Shown: piece after piece, positions 1-5,003 of the stretch
How positions within the stretch are numbered: position 1 is the first letter of the stretch
Layout of the letters: the number at the start of each line of letters is the position of its first letter
Origin: Candidatus Neomicrothrix sp. UBA4742
Lineage (GTDB): Bacteria > Actinomycetota > Acidimicrobiia > Acidimicrobiales > Acidimicrobilacustridaceae
DNA length: 5,003 nucleotides
Direction: 5' to 3'
Assembly: GCA_002403895.1 (NCBI GenBank)
Contig: DHIQ01000228.1
Location: 1 to 5,003, forward strand
Made by a program: the position numbers and the translations under genes
The notes under the pieces: generated by a model
The model's database searches: none
Told to the model about the DNA's origin: nothing
Seen by the model: the letters and a program-made list of their open reading frames with translations, nothing else

Positions 1-79
1 AGCCAGGCGGTCCGTAGCCAGGCGCGCCGTAGCCAGGCGGTCCGTAGCCAGGCGGTCCGTAGCCAGGCGGTCCGTAGCC
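1..79 (-). repeat. 15-nt tandem repeat encoding YGPPG pentapeptides
   Basis: Five head-to-tail copies of a 15-base unit (plus strand agccaggcggtccgt) fill 1-75. The first four bases of a sixth copy follow before the pattern breaks down. The second unit (16-30) differs at two bases and encodes YGAPG; the others are identical. The unit is a multiple of three, so copy-number change keeps frame. The array reaches the window edge and its full length is unknown. Near-identity at the DNA level suggests recent expansion by slippage or unequal exchange. Confidence 0.95.
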
Positions 80-805
80 CCCCTGACCTCCGTAAGGCGT
101 CGATGGGTACCCGGGTGCCGACCCGTACCCGGCGAACGGGGGCGGACCGGACTGCTTCTTCCACCGGCTGCGCCGCACGGCGGTCACGATGATGAGGATG
201 AGGCCGATCAGGACGCCGACGGCGCCGACACCGACCGCGCCCAAGATCTGCCCGGCGATGGATAAGTCGATGCCCTTGCCCACCGTGACTTGCACAAAGC
301 GGGATGACCCCGTCGCCGATTGCGCCACGCTGACGTGGTACGACCCCGATGTCGCGGCCACGAACTCCCCGATCGACCTGCCCTCCCTCCCGTTCCAGCT
401 ATAGGTTTCGCGGAAGTTGGGGGAGGTGACGGGCACGTTCTGATTCTGCGGCCCGGTCACATCGACGGCCCCCACCCCGACCGGGATGCCGAAGTCGATA
501 CCGGCCCCGGGGTACTCGACGAAGACCTTGTAGGTGCCGGCTTTGAGCGACATGGTGCTCTCCCCGGGCACCGGAACGCGGGGGTAATTCTCCACCGCGC
601 CGAACACTCCCAAGATGGCGATGACCATCCACACCATGCCGCCGATGCCGCCGGCGGCCAGGATCAGCGCCCCGATCCAGTACCCCGCGGCCGATGGCCG
701 CTTTGTTGTGCCGGCGACAGGACCCGGCGCGGTGGCGGGACCGGCCGCACCGGGACCGGGGGCTCCGAAAGGTGCTGCACCAGTCGGCTCGGTAGGGAAG
801 GTCAT
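1..805 (-). CDS. Two-pass membrane protein with a Gly/Pro/Tyr-rich repeat tail (3' end outside window)
   Basis: I do not recognise a named family. The frame is open from an ATG at 805-803 to the window edge, giving 268 complete codons and no stop. Seen: residues 1-40 are rich in Pro, Gly and Ala; a hydrophobic helix spans about 42-68. A domain of roughly 115 residues follows, with alternating hydrophobic and polar residues that suggest beta strands (for example GTYKVFVEY, SGSYHVSVAQS). A second helix spans about 189-210, and the basic patch RRSRWKK (211-217) comes straight after it. The tail from about 218 is Gly/Pro/Tyr-rich and ends in YGPPG pentapeptides from residue 244 onward. By the positive-inside rule the tail should be cytoplasmic and the beta domain extracytoplasmic; that is inference. 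The start is the only plausible one, since the same frame is closed by the dapC stop 39 nt upstream. The ribosome site is poor: a GAGG lies only 2 nt before the ATG. It lies last in the visible operon, just after dapC, so a cell-envelope role is possible but unproven. Confidence 0.85.
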   Translation of the reverse strand, partial: MTFPTEPTGAAPFGAPGPGAAGPATAPGPVAGTTKRPSAAGYWIGALILAAGGIGGMVWMVIAILGVFGAVENYPRVPVPGESTMSLKAGTYKVFVEYPGAGIDFGIPVGVGAVDVTGPQNQNVPVTSPNFRETYSWNGREGRSIGEFVAATSGSYHVSVAQSATGSSRFVQVTVGKGIDLSIAGQILGAVGVGAVGVLIGLILIIVTAVRRSRWKKQSGPPPFAGYGSAPGYPSTPYGGQGGYGPPGYGPPGYGPPGYGAPGYGPPG

Positions 806-844
806 GACCTCAGTGTGGCCTACCGGACCCGGGGCCGGCGGCGA

Positions 845-1966
845 TCATTCAACCCCGAGGCGGCGAGCCACCAGATCGAGTTGTTCGTCGGGACGAACCA
901 TGGCGAACCGGACGTGGTCGCGGCCCGCGTCACCGTAAAAGTCCCCGGGACTGGCCAGCACTCCGGCCTCGCTGGCCAGCCGGCGGGCGAAGGCCCAGGC
1001 GTCACCGTCGGGGGCAGGAACCCACAAATAGAACGCCCCCTGCGGAAGCGGTGCGTCGATGTCGATGCCCGCCAGGATCCGTTGCGTACGGGCCAACCGA
1101 GCCTTATAGCGGCTCCGCTGGAGGTCCACATGCTCGTCGTCCTCCCAGGCGGCCACCGCCGCAGCCTGCACTGGTCCTGCCACCATGAACCCGGCGTGCT
1201 TACGCACCTCGGAGAGGTAGGTGACCAGCTCGGCGTCACCGGCGTAGCAGCCGACCCGGGCTCCGGCCAGATTCGAGCGCTTGGACAGCGAGTGCACGGC
1301 CACGACCCCGGCCGTGCCGTACTCCAGGATCGTTCGCGCCGGACCGTCCCACGTGAACTCGACGTAGCACTCGTCGCTGAAGACCGGCACGTCGTGGGCC
1401 CGCCCCCACGCCGCAGCCGCCGCCAGGTCGTCGAGGCCGCCGGCGGGATTGCCCGGGGTGTTGACCCACAGGCACAGCGCCCGCTCGGCGTCGCCGGGAC
1501 CGATGGCCGAGCAGTCGAGGCGGAAGGCCTCGTCCACCGGGACAGCCACGGCCCGACAGCCGGCCAGCGTGGCCCCCATGGCGTAGGTGGGGTAGCTCAC
1601 CGCTGGATACAGCACCGTGTCGCGACCCGGACGACGCAACCGCAACCACTGGGGCAGCCCGGCCACGAACTCCTTGGAGCCGATACAGGCCGCCACCTGG
1701 GCCGGGTCGATGGCCACGCCCAGCCGGCGCTGCATCCATCCGGAGGCGGCGGCCCGGAATGCCGGCGAGCCGATCGAAGGGGGGTAGCCCCGCTCGGCAC
1801 CAGAGTGGGCCAGGGCCTCGACCACCGCGGCCGGCGGCGGGTCGGTGGGCGTGCCCACCGAGAGGTCCACGCAACCTCCGGGATGCTCGGCGGCGAGGGC
1901 CTCGAGCTCCCGCAACCGGTCATAGGGATACGGGGGCGGCACGAACCCGCCAGGCTCGGCGCTCAC
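845..1966 (-). CDS. dapC: N-succinyldiaminopimelate aminotransferase (DapC type), PLP-dependent
   Basis: Fold-type I PLP aminotransferase of 373 residues, a normal length for the family. It is predicted to transfer an amino group from glutamate to N-succinyl-2-amino-6-oxopimelate, giving N-succinyl-LL-DAP in the succinylase branch of lysine/DAP synthesis, in the cytosol. Seen: GSKEF at 96-100, the asparagine motif VNTPGNP at 168-174 (Asn169), SDECY at 197-201 with the PLP-ring Asp198, and the Schiff-base lysine Lys229 in HSLSKRSN. The carboxylate-binding arginine is probably Arg353 in HVRFAMVRP. The GSKEF, SDECYVEF and SLSKRSNLAGAR blocks resemble actinobacterial DapC more than aspartate or LL-DAP aminotransferases, but substrate cannot be proved from motifs. 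The start is GTG at 1966-1964. Its bases overlap the hflX stop as GTGA (4-nt overlap), which implies translational coupling. The stop is TGA at 847-845. In Mycobacterium tuberculosis dapC is not beside miaA-dapF-hflX, so its presence here is an added linkage to the pathway. Confidence 0.87.
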   Translation of the reverse strand: MSAEPGGFVPPPYPYDRLRELEALAAEHPGGCVDLSVGTPTDPPPAAVVEALAHSGAERGYPPSIGSPAFRAAASGWMQRRLGVAIDPAQVAACIGSKEFVAGLPQWLRLRRPGRDTVLYPAVSYPTYAMGATLAGCRAVAVPVDEAFRLDCSAIGPGDAERALCLWVNTPGNPAGGLDDLAAAAAWGRAHDVPVFSDECYVEFTWDGPARTILEYGTAGVVAVHSLSKRSNLAGARVGCYAGDAELVTYLSEVRKHAGFMVAGPVQAAAVAAWEDDEHVDLQRSRYKARLARTQRILAGIDIDAPLPQGAFYLWVPAPDGDAWAFARRLASEAGVLASPGDFYGDAGRDHVRFAMVRPDEQLDLVARRLGVE

Positions 1967-3324
1967 GCGCCGGCCGTGCCCACGACGAAGGCTCGGAGCC
2001 GGGTGGTGGCGGCCGCGTCGAGACGGGCGCGGAGCCGCATGCCGTCGGGCTCGGCTTGTTCGACCAGCACCTCGCCCTCCCGATGGACCGAGGCCAGCAC
2101 ATCCCCCCGGTCGAAGGGCACGTGGAGCTCCACCACCGAGGTGAGGGCCCGCAATCGGTCGCCAACGGCGCGCAGCAGCTCGTCGATGCCTTCACCGGTT
2201 CGGGCTGAGAAGGCGACCGAACCCGGATGGGTATTGAGGTACCGGGCGGCGGCCTCAGCGGCGAGGTCGATCTTGTTGAAGGCCACCAGCTCGGGCACGT
2301 CAGCCGCCCCGATCTCGGCCAGCACCAGCCGTACGGCCTCGATGTGCTCGTCAGGCTCCGGGGTGGAGGCGTCCACGACGTGCACCAGCAGATCGGCGTC
2401 GGCCACCACCTCAAGCGTGGACTTGAACGCCTCGACCAGCTGGTGGGGTAGCTTCTTCACGAATCCCACGGTGTCGGTCACCAACACCGGCTCGCCGCCC
2501 GGGAGATCCCGCCGGCGGGTGGTGGCGTCGAGCGTGGCGAACAGCCGGTCCTCGACGAGCACCCCGGCGTCGGTGAGCCGGTTGAGCAGGGTCGACTTGC
2601 CGGCGTTGGTGTACCCGACGATGGCCGCGGTGCGCAGGCGGGACCGGCGCTGGGCCTTGCGCTGGGTGTCCCGGTGCTTGGCGATATCGCGGAGATCGGC
2701 TTCGAGTTTGTGGATGCGACGGACGAGCCGCCGGCGGTCCACCTCGAGCTGGGTCTCACCCGGGCCACGGGTGCCGATACCGCCACCTTGTTGGCTGAGC
2801 GTGCCCCCCCTGCCCCGCAGCCGGGGCAGGCGATAGCGGAGCTGGGCCAGCTCGACCTGCGCCTTGCCCTCCTGGCTGTGGGCGTTCTGGGCGAAGATGT
2901 CGAGGATGACCGCGGTGCGGTCGAGCGCGCTACGACCGAGCAGCTTTTCCAGGTTGAACTGCTGGGCGGGGGTGAGCTCGTTGTCGAACACGACGGTGTC
3001 GGCGTCGACGTCCTCGGCCAGCTCGCGCAACTCCTCGGCCTTGCCCTTCCCGATGAAGGTCGCCGGCACGATCGCGGTGCGGCGCTGGACGACGCGGGCG
3101 GCCTCGTCAGCCCCGGCGGTGTCGACCAATTGCGACAACTCGTCGAGCGAACGCTCCGCGTCGTCTTCATGGGCGGGCGGCACCGTCACGCCGACGAGCA
3201 CGATGCGCTCCCGGAAGGTGCGCTCGATGAGGCCACCGGAGGCACCGCCCAGCTCCCCGAAGCCACCCCGGTGGGTCTCCTCGGCGGGATTGCGTTCGCG
3301 CCGTCGACCGTTGCGCTCAGACAT
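1963..3324 (-). CDS. hflX: HflX-family ribosome-associated GTPase
   Basis: GTPase of 453 residues. HflX proteins bind the 50S subunit and, where studied, split stalled or stressed ribosomes. Seen in order: a basic, low-complexity N-terminal extension (about 1-35); the HflX N-terminal domain (about 40-200) with FIGKGKAEEL and the FDNELTPAQQ block; the glycine-rich signature GGGIGTRGPGETQLE (180-194); and a charged helical linker (about 195-230). The G domain then has G1 GYTNAGKST (237-245), G2 within ATLDATTRR (263-271), G3 DTVGF (284-288), G4 NKID (350-353) and G5 SARTG (373-377). A C-terminal domain completes the protein. All nucleotide-binding motifs are intact, so it should be active. The ATG at 3324 lies inside the end of dapF (8-nt overlap, ATGTCTGA), and the stop overlaps the dapC GTG start. 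Both joints argue for coupled translation in one mRNA. A GAGCTGG stretch just upstream of the ATG is a weak ribosome site. The order after miaA-dapF matches mycobacteria. Confidence 0.97.
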   Translation of the reverse strand: MSERNGRRRERNPAEETHRGGFGELGGASGGLIERTFRERIVLVGVTVPPAHEDDAERSLDELSQLVDTAGADEAARVVQRRTAIVPATFIGKGKAEELRELAEDVDADTVVFDNELTPAQQFNLEKLLGRSALDRTAVILDIFAQNAHSQEGKAQVELAQLRYRLPRLRGRGGTLSQQGGGIGTRGPGETQLEVDRRRLVRRIHKLEADLRDIAKHRDTQRKAQRRSRLRTAAIVGYTNAGKSTLLNRLTDAGVLVEDRLFATLDATTRRRDLPGGEPVLVTDTVGFVKKLPHQLVEAFKSTLEVVADADLLVHVVDASTPEPDEHIEAVRLVLAEIGAADVPELVAFNKIDLAAEAAARYLNTHPGSVAFSARTGEGIDELLRAVGDRLRALTSVVELHVPFDRGDVLASVHREGEVLVEQAEPDGMRLRARLDAAATTRLRAFVVGTAGA

Positions 3325-4123
3325 CAGCCAGCTCGATGGTGGCCACCTTCACGGCCGGTCCGATGAGCGTGATGGAGTCGCCGAGTTGCACCTCAGCGGT
3401 ACCGCCGGGCATCTCCACCCGGACCCGGTCACCGACCAGGCCCCACTCATGAGCCACCCGGGCGGCGGCGCAGGCGCCGGTGCCGGACGCCTCCGTGATG
3501 CCCACTCCCCGCTCCCACACCCGCAAGGCGAGCGTGTCCTTACCCGCCGGGGCGATGAACTCCACGTTGACCCCGTCAGGGAAGCGACCCTCGAGCCAGG
3601 AGCCCTCGATGGCCACGTCGACCTCATCCGGGTCGTCCACCAGCACCACCAGGTGGGGGTTGCCCATGTCGCCGGTCATGACCCGACGCTCACCCAGTCG
3701 CTCGGCCACGTCAGCCGGGATCGCGGGACCGGGAGCGAATGGACCCATGTCCACGCTCACCAGGCTGGTGCACTGATCGTCGCTGACTTCGACCTGGAGG
3801 CGGCGTCGACCAGCATCGGTCGACACCACGAAGATCCCCTCACGCAGATCCCGGGCCTCGGCCAATGCCTGACCCAGGCACCGGATGCCGTTCCCGCTCA
3901 TCTCGGCGCGGCTCCCATCGGCGTTGTAGAGGCGCATCACGACATCCACATCCGAGCCCGCCAGCGGCGCTTCACCATGAATCAGCCCGTCAGCCCCGAT
4001 CCCCCGGCGACGGTCGCACAGGCGCTGTGCCAGGGCCCCGTCGATGGCCGGGACGCGGCCGTTGACCTCGTCGAGCACGACGAGGAAGTCGTTGGCCAGG
4101 CCGTGGTGTTTGGTGAGCTGCAC
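3317..4123 (-). CDS. dapF: Diaminopimelate epimerase DapF homologue with both catalytic cysteines replaced by serine
   Basis: Member of the DapF family, 268 residues, close to the usual 270-290. The family converts LL-DAP to meso-DAP in the cytosol using two cysteines as acid and base. Seen: the N-terminal block KHHGLANDF (Asn11), NADGS at 67-71, GNPH at 154-157, GVNVEF at 184-189, and WERGVG at 203-208 with Glu204 and Arg205. These match the substrate-binding residues of known enzymes. However, the usual CGNG reads SGNG (Ser76, codon AGC), and the usual ACGTG or ACGSG reads ASGTG (Ser213, codon TCC). The spacings from Asn67 to Ser76 and from Glu204 to Ser213 (9 residues each) equal those to Cys73 and Cys217 in E. 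coli, so the alignment is secure. The nearby cysteines Cys82 and Cys218 are also found in ordinary DapF and are not the catalytic pair. I chose GTG at 4123: the protein then begins in the family-typical way, and a GGGAG lies 9 nt upstream. An in-frame ATG at 4165 would add 14 unconserved residues inside miaA. Family assignment is firm; epimerase activity is doubtful. Confidence 0.93.
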   Translation of the reverse strand: MQLTKHHGLANDFLVVLDEVNGRVPAIDGALAQRLCDRRRGIGADGLIHGEAPLAGSDVDVVMRLYNADGSRAEMSGNGIRCLGQALAEARDLREGIFVVSTDAGRRRLQVEVSDDQCTSLVSVDMGPFAPGPAIPADVAERLGERRVMTGDMGNPHLVVLVDDPDEVDVAIEGSWLEGRFPDGVNVEFIAPAGKDTLALRVWERGVGITEASGTGACAAARVAHEWGLVGDRVRVEMPGGTAEVQLGDSITLIGPAVKVATIELADV

Positions 4124-4127
4124 GCGG

Positions 4128-5003
4128 TCAGTCTCCCAGGAGGTCGTCGATGGGGGCGAAGGCATTCTGCCCCGCTTCCACCCAGACCAGGCGTGGATCG
4201 CGGCGGAACCACCGCTGCTGGCGGCGGGCGAAGCGACGGGTGCGGGTCACGGCTTCGTCGATCGCCTCGTCGAGCGAACTGGCACCGACGAGATGGTCGA
4301 GCAGCTCGCGATAGCCGAGGGCTTGGCCCGCGGTGCGGGACAGCCCGCCGGGCCGAGCTCGGAGGGCCTCCACCTCAGCCAGGAACCCGGCCTCGAGTTG
4401 CGACTGGTAGCGAGCCTCGATGCGCTCATCCAGCTCGTCGCGCTCGCGGTGCAGCCCCACCATCGGGAACGACAGTGGCGGGTAGGTCGCCATGCCCGGG
4501 CCATACGACGAGAACGGCCGGCCACTCCCGATGGTGACCTCGAGCGCTCGCAGGACGCGTCGGCGATTGGTGGGTTCCATCCGGCCGGCCGCCACCGGAT
4601 CGAGGCCGACCAGGCGGCGGTGGAGCCAGCCCGTGTCGGCCTCGCCCTCCAGCTGGGCGCGAACATCCGGATACTGGGCGGGGATCTCCAACCCGTCGAC
4701 GGCGGCTCGCAGGTAGAGCCCGGTCCCTCCGACGAGCACCGCGCGGTGATGGCGCGATGCGATGTCCGCCAGCGCGACAGCCAGGTCCTGTTGGAACCGC
4801 GACACGGTGTAGTCGTCATCGGGATCGACCAGATCGATGAGGTGATGGGGCACCTCGGCCTGCTCGGCTGTCGTCGGCTTGGCGGTGCCGATGTTCATGC
4901 CCCGGTAGACCTGCATCGAGTCCACCGATACCAACTCGAGGTCCCGATGGCGGCGGGCCAGGTCGAGGGCGATGGCCGACTTGCCGGTGGCGGTGGGCCC
5001 GAC
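4128..5003 (-). CDS. miaA: tRNA dimethylallyltransferase MiaA (N-terminus outside window)
   Basis: Transfers a dimethylallyl group from DMAPP to N6 of adenosine 37 in tRNAs that read codons starting with U, improving decoding. The window holds 291 codons plus the TGA at 4130-4128. The family is about 300-315 residues long, so only a short N-terminal piece is missing. Numbered from the first visible residue, the P-loop GPTATGKS is at 2-9, DSMQVYRGM at 28-36, GTAKP at 39-43 and HHLIDLVDP at 53-61. GGTGLYLRA follows at 92-100, NRRRVLRALEV at 146-156, ALGYREL at 228-234, and a basic tRNA-binding stretch with QQRWFRRD near the end (about 262-269). All core motifs look intact. A TTG at 4934 could be mistaken for a start, but it lies after the P-loop and would remove it, so the true start lies beyond 5003. 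dapF begins 4 nt downstream, so the two are very likely co-transcribed. Confidence 0.96.
   Translation of the reverse strand, partial: VGPTATGKSAIALDLARRHRDLELVSVDSMQVYRGMNIGTAKPTTAEQAEVPHHLIDLVDPDDDYTVSRFQQDLAVALADIASRHHRAVLVGGTGLYLRAAVDGLEIPAQYPDVRAQLEGEADTGWLHRRLVGLDPVAAGRMEPTNRRRVLRALEVTIGSGRPFSSYGPGMATYPPLSFPMVGLHRERDELDERIEARYQSQLEAGFLAEVEALRARPGGLSRTAGQALGYRELLDHLVGASSLDEAIDEAVTRTRRFARRQQRWFRRDPRLVWVEAGQNAFAPIDDLLGD
4133..4137 (-). promoter_or_regulatory. Shine-Dalgarno site of dapF
   Basis: The minus strand reads GGGAG here, 9 nt before the GTG at 4123-4121. It lies within the last codons of miaA. It decides the dapF start in favour of GTG 4123 over the in-frame ATG at 4165, which lies upstream of this site. 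Confidence 0.7.

Noticed and set aside
1..79. Repeat array considered as CRISPR or as an intergenic repeat
   Set aside because: The units are contiguous with no spacers, and they keep the coding frame of the membrane protein.
806..844. Possible terminator or promoter in the dapC/membrane-protein gap
   Set aside because: The 39-nt gap is GC-rich with only weak imperfect pairing around ccggacccggggccgg, no T-run and no clear -10/-35 pair.
803..847. Possible readthrough fusion of dapC and the membrane protein, which share a reading frame
   Set aside because: Only the dapC TGA separates the two, and the 13 codons between have no other stop. However, DapC ends at a normal length, and a good ATG opens the next gene. 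A one-in-three frame match is expected by chance.
2809..2830. Perfect 9-bp inverted repeat with a 4-nt loop, next to a run of seven C (2804-2810)
   Set aside because: It lies inside hflX, where it encodes the conserved RLPRLRGRGG region. The base pairing follows from that codon choice. There is no U-tract for a terminator. In the reading direction the hairpin comes before the G run, the wrong way round for a stimulated frameshift, and the frame continues intact.
320..2836. Long plus-strand open frame of 838 codons
   Set aside because: It lies antisense to the start of the membrane-protein gene, all of dapC and most of hflX, all with intact motifs. Its translation is Arg/Ser/Gly-rich low-complexity sequence typical of an antisense frame in GC-rich DNA.
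4124..4165. Longer dapF form starting at ATG 4165
   Set aside because: The extra 14 residues (MPSPPSTTSWETDR) do not resemble a DapF N-terminus and overlap miaA. The GTG at 4123 has a well-spaced GGGAG and begins the family-typical sequence.
2864..4537. Long plus-strand open frame of 557 codons
   Set aside because: Antisense to hflX, dapF and miaA, with no recognisable domain and a Ser/Arg/Pro-biased composition. A shadow of the real genes.

Overview
The window is a compact, GC-rich stretch of bacterial chromosome in which every gene I can support lies on the minus strand. Transcription therefore runs from position 5003 towards 1. The gene order in that direction is miaA (5' end cut by the window edge), dapF, hflX, a dapC-type aminotransferase, and a two-pass membrane protein whose 3' end runs off the other edge. 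The miaA-dapF-hflX order is the one found in Mycobacterium and other Actinomycetota. The base composition, GTG starts and protein sequences also fit an actinomycete. Acidimicrobiia is my best guess at class level, but that is inference only.

Layout: miaA (5003-4128) is followed after 4 nt by dapF (4123-3317). dapF overlaps hflX (3324-1963) by 8 nt, and hflX overlaps dapC (1966-845) by 4 nt. A 39-nt gap then leads to the membrane protein (805 to beyond 1). No gap is large enough for an obvious internal promoter or terminator, so these genes are probably one polycistronic unit with translational coupling. No RNA genes, insertion sequences, CRISPR arrays or phage genes are seen. The only repeat is a 15-nt tandem array at 1-79 inside the membrane-protein gene.

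Together the genes mix RNA and ribosome maintenance (MiaA modifies A37 of tRNAs, HflX is a ribosome-associated GTPase) with diaminopimelate/lysine synthesis (DapC makes N-succinyl-LL-DAP, DapF converts LL-DAP to meso-DAP for peptidoglycan and lysine).

The most striking observation is in DapF. The two residues that align with the catalytic cysteines of characterised DAP epimerases (Cys73 and Cys217 in E. coli/H. influenzae numbering) are both serine here (Ser76 and Ser213). The reading frame, the substrate-binding asparagines and the Glu-Arg pair are otherwise intact. This may be a functionally altered or inactive epimerase, or a lineage-specific variant. A second point of interest is the membrane protein with a YGPPG pentapeptide-repeat tail that follows dapC.
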